A program made the translations under genes and the position numbers. A model generated the notes under the pieces. It made no database searches and had not been told where the DNA came from. It saw only the letters and a list, made by a program, of their open reading frames with translations. Below are positions 34,632 through 44,109 of a stretch of 59,517 nucleotides of DNA, one piece after another (position 1 is the first letter of the stretch; each line of letters starts with the position of its first letter). Origin of the DNA: UMGS172 sp045649545 (GTDB lineage: Bacteria > Bacillota > Clostridia > Oscillospirales > Acutalibacteraceae); contig JAZRQE010000047.1 in the NCBI GenBank assembly GCA_045649545.1, forward strand, positions 1 through 59,517. Direction: 5' to 3'.

Positions 34632-35045
34632 ATGAGAAACTTTAAAATTACCGTAAATGGAAGAGTTTATGATGTTCAGGTTGAAGAGGGTGCAGCAGTA
34701 GCTTCAGCTCCCGTAGTTGTTGCCGCTCCCGCTCCCGTCGCAGCACCTGCACCGGTTGCTGCAGCTCCTGTAGCTGCTCCGGCTCCTGCCGCTGAACCTG
34801 CACCTGCACCGGCTGCTGCTGCAGCAGGCGAGGGTACTCCGGTTGAGGCACCTATGCCCGGCACAATTCTTAAAGTATTGGTATCTAACGGTCAGGCTGT
34901 TAAAGCAGGCGACGCTGTTGTTGTTCTTGAAGCAATGAAAATGGAAAACGAAATTTCTGCACCGGTTGACGGTACTGTTACCGCAGTTTGCGTTAACACC
35001 GGCGATTCTGTTGATGCAGGTAAGGTACTTGTTACCATTAAATAA
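34632..35045 (+). CDS. Biotin carboxyl carrier subunit
   Basis: 137 aa. A short N-terminal beta segment (FKITVNGRVYDVQVEEG), a proline/alanine linker about residues 24-66 with repeated APAPVAAP units, and a biotinyl domain with biotin site K103 in EAMKMENEI. It carries carboxyl groups between the two carboxyltransferase subunits encoded on either side. Resembles the 1.3S subunit of transcarboxylase and the gamma/biotin subunits of sodium-pump decarboxylases. Confidence 0.93.
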   Translation: MRNFKITVNGRVYDVQVEEGAAVASAPVVVAAPAPVAAPAPVAAAPVAAPAPAAEPAPAPAAAAAGEGTPVEAPMPGTILKVLVSNGQAVKAGDAVVVLEAMKMENEISAPVDGTVTAVCVNTGDSVDAGKVLVTIK

Positions 35046-35073
35046 TTTTTAAGGAAATGAGGTACCTTTAGAT

Positions 35074-36477
35074 ATGGTACGTAAAATAGGTATTACAGAA
35101 ACCGTGTTGCGTGACGCTCATCAGTCACTTCTTGCAACACGTATGACCACCGAAGATATGTTGCCCATGCTCGAAAAGCTTGACAAAGTCGGTTTTCACT
35201 CGTTAGAGTGCTGGGGCGGTGCAACTTATGACTCTTGCCTTCGTTTCCTTAATGAGGACCCGTGGGAGAGACTTCGTTTAATCAGAGAAAAGTGTCCTAA
35301 CACAAAGTTACAGATGCTTTTCCGCGGTCAAAATATGTTGGGTTACCGTCACTACGCTGACGATGTTGTTGAATATTTGGTTCAAAAATCGGTTGCTAAC
35401 GGTATTGACATCATTCGTATTTTCGATGCATTAAATGATATCAGAAACCTTGAGACTGCTATTAATGCTACCAAAAAAGAAAAGGGTGCTCATGTTCAGG
35501 GTACTGTTTCTTATACAACCGGTCCTGTTTTTGACGTTGAATACTATGTAAACTACGCTAAACAGCTTGAAAGTGTTGGTGCTGATTCGCTTTGTATTAA
35601 GGATATGGCTGCTTTGCTTACTCCTTATACCACTTATGAGCTTGTAAAAGCTATCAAGGAAAGCGTTAAGATTCCTGTTCAGGTTCACTCTCACTCAACT
35701 TCAGGACTTGGTGCAATGGTACTTTTGAAAGCCATTGAAGCCGGTGCTGATGTTATCGATACTGCTATGTCACCGTTGTCAGGTGGTACTTCACACCCCG
35801 CGACCGAATCTATGGTTGCCGCTTTAAGAGGTACTGAATTTGATACTGGACTTGACCTTGAGGTTTTAGACGATATTGCTAAATATGTTACCACTCTTCG
35901 TGAGAAGTACATTGCAGACGGTGTTTTAAGTCCTAAGATGTTGGCTTCTGACGCTAAAGCCTTGATTTATCAAGTTCCGGGCGGTATGCTTTCAAACCTT
36001 TTGTCACAGTTAAAGCAAGCAGGCAAAGAAGACAAGTTGACTGAGGTTTTAGAAGAAGTGCCGAAGGTTAGAGCTGATTGCGGTTATCCTCCGCTTGTTA
36101 CTCCGTCGTCACAGATTGTGGGTACACAGGCTGTTTACAACGTAATTATGGGTGAACGCTATAAAATGGTTACTAAGGAATTTAAAGGTGTTGTAAGAGG
36201 CGAGTACGGTACTACTCCGATTCCGATAGACCCCGAATTCCAAAAGAAAATCATTGGTGATGAAGAGCCGATTACCTGCCGTCCTGCTGATTTGTTAGAG
36301 CCGGAATTGGAAACTCTTAAAAAAGAATGTGCAAAATGGATGGAACAGGATGAAGACGTTTTGTCTTACGCACAGTTCCCGAAGGTTGCTGTTGATTTCT
36401 TTGAAAAGAGAGCCAATAAAAAGTACAAAGTTGATGCTGATAACGCTGATTCAGCTAATAAAATTCATCCGATGTAA
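35074..36477 (+). CDS. 5S/OadA-type carboxyltransferase subunit
   Basis: 467 aa. TIM-barrel pyruvate/oxaloacetate carboxyltransferase: TVLRDAHQSLLATRM with metal ligand D14, SLCIKDMAALL with the carbamylated lysine and VHSHSTSGLG with the metal histidines, followed by the PYC conserved domain. It lacks the C-terminal biotin domain of classical OadA (about 600 aa) because biotin is on a separate protein, as in the 5S subunit of transcarboxylase. No membrane beta subunit (OadB/MmdB) is in the operon. Confidence 0.92.
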   Translation: MVRKIGITETVLRDAHQSLLATRMTTEDMLPMLEKLDKVGFHSLECWGGATYDSCLRFLNEDPWERLRLIREKCPNTKLQMLFRGQNMLGYRHYADDVVEYLVQKSVANGIDIIRIFDALNDIRNLETAINATKKEKGAHVQGTVSYTTGPVFDVEYYVNYAKQLESVGADSLCIKDMAALLTPYTTYELVKAIKESVKIPVQVHSHSTSGLGAMVLLKAIEAGADVIDTAMSPLSGGTSHPATESMVAALRGTEFDTGLDLEVLDDIAKYVTTLREKYIADGVLSPKMLASDAKALIYQVPGGMLSNLLSQLKQAGKEDKLTEVLEEVPKVRADCGYPPLVTPSSQIVGTQAVYNVIMGERYKMVTKEFKGVVRGEYGTTPIPIDPEFQKKIIGDEEPITCRPADLLEPELETLKKECAKWMEQDEDVLSYAQFPKVAVDFFEKRANKKYKVDADNADSANKIHPM

Positions 36478-36484
36478 AAAATGC

Positions 36485-36513
36485 TTGCATTTTTAGTCGG
36501 ACTGTGTTACAAT
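36485..36513 (+). promoter_or_regulatory. Promoter of secG
   Basis: TTGCAT (36485-36490), 17-base spacer, TACAAT (36508-36513) with TGT before it. It overlaps a small AAATGC-TT-GCATTT inverted repeat followed by T's (about 36479-36494) that may end the previous operon. Confidence 0.6.
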
Positions 36514-36569
36514 TACTGCACTTGAGATTATGTATAACCGAATTTTGTTCGGAAGAATGGAGTTTAAAA

Positions 36570-36818
36570 ATGGGTATTGCACAGATTATTGTTGGTATTT
36601 TAATGATAATTGCTTCTATAATTATTATTGCTGTAGTTCTTCTTCAGCAGGGTCGTCGCAGTGGCGTTGGTGCCATTTCCGGCGGTATTGATACCTTTCT
36701 TTCTAAGAACAAGGCAAGAGATTGGGATTCCAGACTTTCCCGTATGACAAAATATATTGCAATTGCCTTTTTTGTACTTGCAGTAGTTGCAAATATATTC
36801 GCTCTTGCAGCAAAATAA
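36570..36818 (+). CDS. secG: SecG, protein-export membrane protein
   Basis: Accessory subunit of the SecYEG translocon, 82 aa with two helices (about 4-24 and 60-80) joined by a loop with the family pattern VLLQQGRRSGVGAISGG. Start 36570 follows TGGAG; an upstream frame opening at 36504 is not needed. Alone between two terminators/promoters. Confidence 0.92.
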   Translation: MGIAQIIVGILMIIASIIIIAVVLLQQGRRSGVGAISGGIDTFLSKNKARDWDSRLSRMTKYIAIAFFVLAVVANIFALAAK

Positions 36819-36838
36819 TTAATAATTTTATTGATTTT

Positions 36839-36866
36839 AAAAGCAGACCGTTACGGTCTGCTTTTT
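36839..36866 (+). terminator. Terminator after secG
   Basis: AAAAGCAGACCG, loop TTA, CGGTCTGCTTTT and further T's: a 12-bp stem. Confidence 0.92.
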
Positions 36867-36922
36867 CTTTTGCATAAAAAATATTTCGTATTAATATATA
36901 TAATAAGAAAGGGGAAATAGCC

Positions 36923-37183
36923 TTGCAATTTATTAAAATATCCTTTATTATTATATTGGTATTATATTTACTTTTTCTTTTATATTTTTCATATAAAAAC
37001 GGAAAAATTATAAAAACTTTATTAGTTTCTGCATTGTCAGGTATAGTCACTTTTACTGCAGTGAATTTACTTTCTTCGGTTACAGGCATAACAATTTCAG
37101 TTAACGCATGGACTTTGGGTTCATCTGCTGTTTTTGGTATGCCGGGTGTTTTGGGATTATTAATTTTAAGAATGATAATATAG
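36923..37183 (+). CDS. BofA-like small membrane protein
   Basis: 86 aa with three hydrophobic segments; TTG start preceded by AAAGGGG. The C-terminus VNAWTLGSSAVFGMPGVLGLLILRMII matches the pattern of pro-sigmaK processing inhibitor BofA (NPxTxxxxGxxGIPGVxLLxLLxxI). In B. subtilis BofA holds back the SpoIVFB protease in the mother cell. Here it stands 10 bases before addB and is probably co-transcribed with it. Confidence 0.72.
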   Translation: MQFIKISFIIILVLYLLFLLYFSYKNGKIIKTLLVSALSGIVTFTAVNLLSSVTGITISVNAWTLGSSAVFGMPGVLGLLILRMII

Positions 37184-37193
37184 GAGTTTTGGG

Positions 37194-40100
37194 ATGTTAG
37201 AACTTATTTTGGGACGTAAAAAAAGCGGAAAAACTCAATACTGTCAAGAACTAGCACATAGTTTAGTAAATGACGGCAGGGAAGTTATAATGCTTGTTCC
37301 TGAACAGTTTTCGTTTGAATGTCAACGAAATTTGCTCAAATCTTTGGGTAGTAAAGTATTTAACAAAATTAATATATTAAGCTTCACCGGGCTTTGCGAA
37401 GAAATTCAGTCAAAACTCGGTGGATTTTCAGGTATAAATGTTGATGACGGCACACGTTTTGTACTTATAGGTCAAGCATTAAATTCTGTTAAGGATAACT
37501 TAAAAATTTACGGTAAATATTATAATTCCTCTGCGTTTATAAAAGAGGTTATGAGTATAATCACCGAATTAAAACAAACGGGTATTAGCCCGGATGATTT
37601 GAACGAAGTTGCGAAAACAACTGAAAACATCAACTTTTCGAACAAATTATATGATTTGAGTTTAATTTTATCCGGTTATAATGCACTGCTTACTTCAAAA
37701 TTCTGTGACCCACTTGATTTAATTGAACGCACTGTAAATATTATGCAGGATAACCTGTATTTTAAAAATAAAACATTTATTATTGATGAGTTTAAAGGCT
37801 TTACAGAGGTTCAATTTAAACTTTTAGAACGTATTATTGCAGGCTCTGACGATACATACATAACCCTTTGCTGTGACAGTTTAATTCCCGATAATGAAAC
37901 TGATATTTTCAAAAACATCAAAAAAACAGGTACACGATTAATTGATATTGCAAAATCTCATTTAATTAATGTACGCGAGCCTATTTTACTTTCAAATAAC
38001 GGTAAATACTCTGATGATTTAGAAGCTTTGGAATTACTTTTGTCTGATAAAACGCGTGAATTACAAGATACTAACGCTAAAAACATTACTGTTTGTAAAG
38101 CAAATAATGTTTATAATGAAATTGATTTTTGTATGTCTGAAATACGCCGACTTGTTCGTGAAGAAAAGTACCGTTACCGCGATTTTGTAATTATTTCACG
38201 CAATGATTCATACAAACACATCATTAGCGAAACTGCCGATATTTACGGCATACCGATATTTACGGACAAACGTGTTTCTGTGTCAGGATTGCCTTTATCG
38301 GTATTCATTATGTCAGCTATAAAGGCTGCTATCGGTTTTAACACCGAAGACATACTCAAAATGCTTAAAACCGGTCTATGCGATTTGGATATAGACAGCA
38401 TTATAAAACTCGAAAACTACGCTTATACTTGGAATATTGACGGAAATAAATGGATTAACGACTGGAATATGAGCTTTAAGGGACTTAAATCTGTTGATAT
38501 TTCTGACCTTGAGACCGAGAAGCTGATTTTAGAAGCTAATGAAATAAACTTAATCAGAAAAAAGGTTATAAAGCCGCTTGAGTCTTTAAAATTTGGTCTT
38601 TCAGGCACTGCAGAATCTATCTGTAAATCAATTTTAAAGTTTTTTGATGACTGTAACACTTTTGAACACTTAAGAAAACTCACTTCGAATTTAGAGTTGA
38701 GTGGTAATTTAACCGAGGCTGAATATCAAATTTCAGGCTATGATGCCATTATCAAAGCGTTTGATAAAATAGTGTTGGCTTTAGGTGAAAAAGAAATTAA
38801 TGGCAAAGAATTTCTCGAAATTTTAAGCTCGGTACTTACCTTTGAAACGGTTGGTGAGATTCCTCAGACAAAAGACCAGGTTATGTACGGAACTGCTGAC
38901 CGTATTAGGACTTTCAGACCAAAAATAGCGTTTATTATCGGTGTAAACCAAGACGAATTTCCTGCCACATTAAATGATGACGGATTATTATCTCAATTTG
39001 AACGCGATATTATTATTTCAAACGGTTTTAATATTGCCGACCGTTCAGTTTCTGACTGTTTAGACGAAAAATTCTTATTTTATTCAGCAACAACCTCGTC
39101 ATTCGACAAGGTTTATTTGTCGTTCTCTGAAAGTTCTGTATCAGGCGGTAATTTAGAGCCTTCAATGGAAATTGAAACAATCATTAGTACATTTTCAAAT
39201 ATTAATACAGTTAATGTAAATAACAGGTTTTATGAGGGAAATATTGAAACTAAAGAGGCTGCTTTCCGTAAACTTGCAGAGAATTACAACGAGGAAAGTG
39301 ACTTTATACAAAATTTAAAAGGGTATTTTTTCGATGACCAAAATTTTTGTGACAGAATTAAAGCAATTGATGGGTTTATTTCAAGTAAGCCAATCAGCAT
39401 CTCTAAAGAATCCGCGTTAGGACTATACGGAGATGAAATTAAACTTTCCGCATCTAAAACAAATGATTTTGCAGGATGTAAATTCTTATATTTCTGTAAA
39501 TACGGATTGGGTGTTTCTAAACGCGAAAGAGTTGAATTTGACCCACTTACAAGAGGTAACATCGTACATTACTGCTTGGAGCAATTTGTTAAAAATCATT
39601 TAAGTGACATCGGCAGTTTAGATGAAAATGATATAACTGTGGAAGTCGCCCAACTTTGCGACAAGTATATCGAGTTGACCGTTGATAACATTGACGATTT
39701 GGATGAAAAATTTAAATATATGGTCGGTCTTGTTAAAGATACCGCTACTTATCTCGCGGTTTCTTTAAACCGTGAATTTGAGCAAAGCGATTTTAAGCCA
39801 AAATTCTGTGAGTTGAACGTCGGTGACGGTGAGGCAATTTCTGGTATTGAGGTTATGACTGATAGCGGTAACAGAGTAACTTTAAAAGGATACATTGACC
39901 GTGTTGATACTACGCCTGACGGTAAAGTTCGTGTTGTTGACTACAAAACCGGTTCAAAGGGTGACAGTTTCAAACTTTCTGAAATATTGAATGGTCAAGA
40001 TATGCAGATGCTGCTTTATCTATATTCCTGCATCAAAAACGGTAAGGATTTATTGAAAGCCGACATACCGGCAGGTGTTTTGTATTTCCCGGCGAAAAAA

Positions 40101-40511
40101 CAAGCGAGAGACAATTTGAGTGATTATATTAAAATGTCAGGTTTATTATTGGATGACGAGAAAACCTTGCGACAAATGGAGCAAAATCTTGACGGTAAAA
40201 TCATTCCTGCACGCTTACGGCCTAATGGCAGTACATTTTATAGCACTGAATCAATTGTCTCGGAGAATGCATTTAAACTGCTATTTAGATACCTTGAAGT
40301 GTTGTTAGGCAGAATCGGCAGTTCAATTATGAGAGGTGAAATAACACCTGAACCTTTAAAGGTCGGTGATAAGACTCAATGCAAATACTGTGATTACCGT
40401 GCAGTGTGCAGACTTTCACCCGACGCAAATGAAAAAGAGGGTATTAAGTGCAACAACAGTGAAGCATTAACTATAATAGAAGAGGAGTTGAAAAGTTTAA
40501 ATGGCAATTAA
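37194..40511 (+). CDS. addB: AddB, helicase-nuclease subunit
   Basis: Subunit of the AddAB double-strand-break resection complex. 1105 aa. N-terminal GRKKSGKT (7-14) is the AddB Walker A; central inactive-helicase region contains FIIGVNQDEFPA. The C-terminal RecB-type nuclease has VRVVDYKTGS. An iron-sulphur cluster is expected from four cysteines, one in GCKFLYFCKYG ahead of the nuclease and a group in CKYCDYRAVC at the end. The stop lies 11 bases inside addA. Confidence 0.93.
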   Translation: MLELILGRKKSGKTQYCQELAHSLVNDGREVIMLVPEQFSFECQRNLLKSLGSKVFNKINILSFTGLCEEIQSKLGGFSGINVDDGTRFVLIGQALNSVKDNLKIYGKYYNSSAFIKEVMSIITELKQTGISPDDLNEVAKTTENINFSNKLYDLSLILSGYNALLTSKFCDPLDLIERTVNIMQDNLYFKNKTFIIDEFKGFTEVQFKLLERIIAGSDDTYITLCCDSLIPDNETDIFKNIKKTGTRLIDIAKSHLINVREPILLSNNGKYSDDLEALELLLSDKTRELQDTNAKNITVCKANNVYNEIDFCMSEIRRLVREEKYRYRDFVIISRNDSYKHIISETADIYGIPIFTDKRVSVSGLPLSVFIMSAIKAAIGFNTEDILKMLKTGLCDLDIDSIIKLENYAYTWNIDGNKWINDWNMSFKGLKSVDISDLETEKLILEANEINLIRKKVIKPLESLKFGLSGTAESICKSILKFFDDCNTFEHLRKLTSNLELSGNLTEAEYQISGYDAIIKAFDKIVLALGEKEINGKEFLEILSSVLTFETVGEIPQTKDQVMYGTADRIRTFRPKIAFIIGVNQDEFPATLNDDGLLSQFERDIIISNGFNIADRSVSDCLDEKFLFYSATTSSFDKVYLSFSESSVSGGNLEPSMEIETIISTFSNINTVNVNNRFYEGNIETKEAAFRKLAENYNEESDFIQNLKGYFFDDQNFCDRIKAIDGFISSKPISISKESALGLYGDEIKLSASKTNDFAGCKFLYFCKYGLGVSKRERVEFDPLTRGNIVHYCLEQFVKNHLSDIGSLDENDITVEVAQLCDKYIELTVDNIDDLDEKFKYMVGLVKDTATYLAVSLNREFEQSDFKPKFCELNVGDGEAISGIEVMTDSGNRVTLKGYIDRVDTTPDGKVRVVDYKTGSKGDSFKLSEILNGQDMQMLLYLYSCIKNGKDLLKADIPAGVLYFPAKKQARDNLSDYIKMSGLLLDDEKTLRQMEQNLDGKIIPARLRPNGSTFYSTESIVSENAFKLLFRYLEVLLGRIGSSIMRGEITPEPLKVGDKTQCKYCDYRAVCRLSPDANEKEGIKCNNSEALTIIEEELKSLNGN

Positions 40512-43500
40512 TTTTACAGACGAACAAAAGAATGCCATTTACGGCAAGGGTACAATTCTTGTTTATGCCGCAGCCGGCTCGGGCAAAACGGCAGTATTAA
40601 GTAAGCGTGTTATCGAACGCGTTTGCGACCCTCATGACCCTGCAACTATTGACCGTCTTCTTATTGTTACTTTTACAAATGCATCAGCTCTTGAAATGCG
40701 TGTAAGAATTGGCAAGGAGCTTGATTTAAAAGCCAAAGAAAATCCCAATAACACATATATTTTAAAGCAAAAACTTCTTCTCAAAAACGCTAAAATTTAC
40801 ACAATTGACTCTTTTTGTATCGACCTTGTTCGTAAACATTTCGGTATTTTGGGTATTTCACCCGATTTTTCGGTTGCTACTTCTGCTGATACTTCGTATT
40901 TAAGTGAAAAAGCCTTAAAAACCGTTCTCGCAAAGCATTTTGCAAACCCTAGTAAAGATTTTAAAGATTTGTGTGAAAGCTTTAATATTTACAGTAGTGA
41001 CATCGGATTACACAACGCTATTAAAGATATATATGATTTCTGTTTATGTATGTCACGACCGAACGCTTGGTTAAAAATGGCAGTTGAAAATTATACTAAT
41101 ACCGATTTAAAGAAAAATTGCTTTGCTGATATTATATTTAATAATGCATTAACGAAAATATCATCGGTAATTGAGCAGTTTAATATGATTATGCTCGAAA
41201 CCGCTGACCTTACTGTATGTGCTAAAATTACCGAAAGTTTTAGTTCTGCTATTGATTATCTGACTACAATGAAATCGTGTGCAGAAAATAAGGATTGGGA
41301 CAGTCTTTATGATATGTCTAATTCATACTCTACACCGAGTTTGCCTATTGCAAAAAAATGGGATAACCAGGATATTTTCGAAAAAGTAAAAAGGGTAAGG
41401 GACAACTGCAAAGACCGTATAAAAAGTATTGCTGAAGATATGGTTGGACCGGAAACTGTTGCCGTTGAGTCTCTAAAACAGTCAGCTGCACAAGTAGGTA
41501 TGCTGGTTAAACTTGTTAACGAGTATTCGGAAGAATACTATAATTTACTTCTGTCAAAAAATATTTTTACTTTTTCTCACATTGAGCAGTTGGCATTAAA
41601 ACTTTTGTGTAATGATGACGGCGAAAGGTTAGTTCCTTCCGAGTTATCGCGTGAAGTTTGCAAGCTTTACGATGAGGTTTTGGTTGACGAATATCAGGAT
41701 AATAACGACCTTCAGGATTCTTTATTTCATGCCGTTTCTGACTCAGGCAAGCATCTATTCTTGGTAGGTGACGTAAAGCAAAGTATTTACGGCTTTAGAA
41801 ATGCAAGTCCTGATAACTTTTTGAAACATAAAAATGCTTTTCCTTTGTTTGACGGTGAAAATGACCCCTCAAAGGTTATTTTAAGTGCAAATTTCAGAAG
41901 TCGTAGCGGTGTTTGCGATTTTGTTAACGGTATTTGTAAAACCTTAATGCAGAAAGCAACAAGCGGTATGAATTATGACCTAGAAGAGGAACTTGTTCCA
42001 AAAGCAACATACCCTGATAACGGAAAAACTGCGGTTGATGTATATTTAAATAATTCTGAAAACGACAAAAGAGACGAAACCGATGCCGAAATTATTGCAT
42101 CCTACATCGAAAAAACGATGCAAGAGGAGCCCTTCTTAAAAGACGGCGATACTTTAAAAAAAGCTGAATTCGGTGATTTTGCAATCTTAATGCGTTCACC
42201 TGGCTCAAAGGTAAGATACTACACCGATGCACTAAAAAGGCACGGCATCCCTGTATCGTATAACGTCGGTGAATTTTTTAAATCTCATGAGATTTTGACT
42301 GCCGTTTCTATATTAAAAGTCATCAATAACCCTACTGATGGTATTTCACTTCTCTCGGCTATGACAAGTGTTGCGTTCGGTTTCGATTTTGACAATATTG
42401 CTAATTTGAAAATTAAATATAAGTCAAAAAGTTTATATGCTAATGTCATTAAATCTGCTGAAGATAATGATGAAAAATGTAAAAAGTTCCTTAATACGAT
42501 AAATGAACTTCGCACTCGTTCTGTTACATTGCCTATTAGCAGATTAATAACCGAAATGTATAATGTTACATTTTTGCGAGAAATTATGAGTGCTGGTGCT
42601 AACGGAAATGATTGTCTCGCTAATCTCTTGACTTTAGTAAGTTTGGCTGCTGATTATGAGAATATATCTGACGGCGGATTACAAGGCTTTTTGGCACATT
42701 TTGACCGTTTAGCCCAAGATGGCAGTGTAGGGGATAAAGCATCCAACGCTAACAGTAACGCCGTTAAAATTATGAGTTTTCACAGCTCAAAGGGTTTACA
42801 GTTCCCAATATGTATTATTGCAGGTGCGGGTAATAACTTCAATAAAACCGATTTAAATGATAAAATTATTTTAAGTAATGATTTTGGTTTGGGATTGAAT
42901 ATTGTAAGCAACGGTTTGAAACAGAATACAATTTCACGCAAGGCTTTAAGAATTGTACAAAACGAAAAGTTAATAGCTGAGGAATTGAGATTACGTTATG
43001 TTGCGATGACGCGTGCTGAAGAACGGTTAATGATTTCTGTAACCTCGTCAAAATGCAGAGAGGATATCGTTTCTGCAGCCGCAGCTTTAGGATTAAGTGC
43101 AGCTAACACAGGATTAGTGTCGGCTGAGGCAGTAATTAATGCATCAGGTTTTAAGTCAATGCTTTTATCGGCGTTGTTATTGCAAAAATCAGGTGATAAA
43201 TTAGGCGAGATTGCAGATATTAACCCGATAGGGTATAACGGTAACGCCGATTTCAACCTTTACTTTACCGAAAATCATTCATTTGACGATGACTTTGTTG
43301 AAACCACAACTGAAATTAACCAAAATTACAGTTGCGACATTGAAACTAAAGAAATGTTAGACGAACGATTTGGTTTTGAGTATCCTAATATTGCAGACAC
43401 TAAAATACCTTCTAAAATGGCGGTTACAAGTCTTGTTCACGGGGAAAAGGCAACGTTTGCATTCAAATCTCGTCCACGTTTTATGTCTAAAGCCGGGTTA

Positions 43501-43974
43501 ACACCGGCAGAACGCGGAACGGCTATGCACAAGGTAATGCAGTATGCTAATTTTAGTGCTGCTGAAAATGACTTATCCTCGGAGCTTGAACGTCTTTATG
43601 AGTTTGAATTTTTAAGTTTTGAGGAATACGAAAGTCTTGACCGTAATGCACTTAAAAACTTTTTTAAGAGTAATCTTTACAAGCGTTTGAAAAACTCTGA
43701 AAAGGTATTAAGAGAATATAAATTTATGGTCAATTACCCGTATGAAGGCAGTGAAACTATTATTCAGGGTATTGCAGACTGTATTTTCTTTGAAAACGGT
43801 AATGCGATTATTGTAGATTTTAAAACTGATAACGTTTCGTCAAAAAACGAGTTAAAAGAACGCTATGCTAAGCAGCTTGAAATTTATAAATCTGCAATCA
43901 GTGAGATTTTTTCAGTAACAATCAGTGAGTGTATTATTTATTCAATGCACCTAAATACTGAAATTACCATTTAG
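40501..43974 (+). CDS. addA: AddA, helicase-nuclease subunit
   Basis: UvrD-type helicase plus nuclease of AddAB, 1157 aa. Walker A AAAGSGKT (23-30); motif II VLVDEYQDNN; motif III GDVKQSIYGFRNA; motif V/VI SFHSSKGLQFPICIIAG and RLRYVAMTRAEERL. C-terminal nuclease catalytic stretch AIIVDFKTDN. Overlaps addB by 11 bases. Together they process broken ends for recombination, finally resolved by RuvABC encoded at 3.8-6 kb. Confidence 0.94.
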   Translation: MAINFTDEQKNAIYGKGTILVYAAAGSGKTAVLSKRVIERVCDPHDPATIDRLLIVTFTNASALEMRVRIGKELDLKAKENPNNTYILKQKLLLKNAKIYTIDSFCIDLVRKHFGILGISPDFSVATSADTSYLSEKALKTVLAKHFANPSKDFKDLCESFNIYSSDIGLHNAIKDIYDFCLCMSRPNAWLKMAVENYTNTDLKKNCFADIIFNNALTKISSVIEQFNMIMLETADLTVCAKITESFSSAIDYLTTMKSCAENKDWDSLYDMSNSYSTPSLPIAKKWDNQDIFEKVKRVRDNCKDRIKSIAEDMVGPETVAVESLKQSAAQVGMLVKLVNEYSEEYYNLLLSKNIFTFSHIEQLALKLLCNDDGERLVPSELSREVCKLYDEVLVDEYQDNNDLQDSLFHAVSDSGKHLFLVGDVKQSIYGFRNASPDNFLKHKNAFPLFDGENDPSKVILSANFRSRSGVCDFVNGICKTLMQKATSGMNYDLEEELVPKATYPDNGKTAVDVYLNNSENDKRDETDAEIIASYIEKTMQEEPFLKDGDTLKKAEFGDFAILMRSPGSKVRYYTDALKRHGIPVSYNVGEFFKSHEILTAVSILKVINNPTDGISLLSAMTSVAFGFDFDNIANLKIKYKSKSLYANVIKSAEDNDEKCKKFLNTINELRTRSVTLPISRLITEMYNVTFLREIMSAGANGNDCLANLLTLVSLAADYENISDGGLQGFLAHFDRLAQDGSVGDKASNANSNAVKIMSFHSSKGLQFPICIIAGAGNNFNKTDLNDKIILSNDFGLGLNIVSNGLKQNTISRKALRIVQNEKLIAEELRLRYVAMTRAEERLMISVTSSKCREDIVSAAAALGLSAANTGLVSAEAVINASGFKSMLLSALLLQKSGDKLGEIADINPIGYNGNADFNLYFTENHSFDDDFVETTTEINQNYSCDIETKEMLDERFGFEYPNIADTKIPSKMAVTSLVHGEKATFAFKSRPRFMSKAGLTPAERGTAMHKVMQYANFSAAENDLSSELERLYEFEFLSFEEYESLDRNALKNFFKSNLYKRLKNSEKVLREYKFMVNYPYEGSETIIQGIADCIFFENGNAIIVDFKTDNVSSKNELKERYAKQLEIYKSAISEIFSVTISECIIYSMHLNTEITI

Positions 43975-44001
43975 GTTATATTAAAATTTCATAAATAAAA
44001 T

Positions 44002-44041
44002 GGCATATTTTAGCGGATTTTCTCTAAAATATGCCTTGTTT
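44002..44041 (+). terminator. Terminator after addA
   Basis: GGCATATTTTA, 12-base loop, TAAAATATGCC then TTGTTT. The T-rich tail is also the -35 box of the typA promoter. Confidence 0.75.
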
Positions 44042-44064
44042 ATATTATACTAATCTGTTATAAT
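44036..44064 (+). promoter_or_regulatory. Promoter of typA
   Basis: TTGTTT (44036-44041), 17-base spacer, TATAAT (44059-44064). Confidence 0.7.
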
Positions 44065-44109
44065 ATTAATTTGTAATAATTAATTCCAAATCAAAGGGAA
44101 GTTGAAAAT

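Noticed and set aside
34690..34850. CRISPR-like or tandem repeat array
   Set aside because: Imperfect codon-level Pro/Ala repeats within a coding region, without spacers. No CRISPR array was seen anywhere in the window.
34648..34864. Two minus-strand ORFs rich in Gln/Leu or Ala/Gly
   Set aside because: They are antisense readings of the Pro/Ala linker of the biotin carrier; repetitive codons keep the other frames open.
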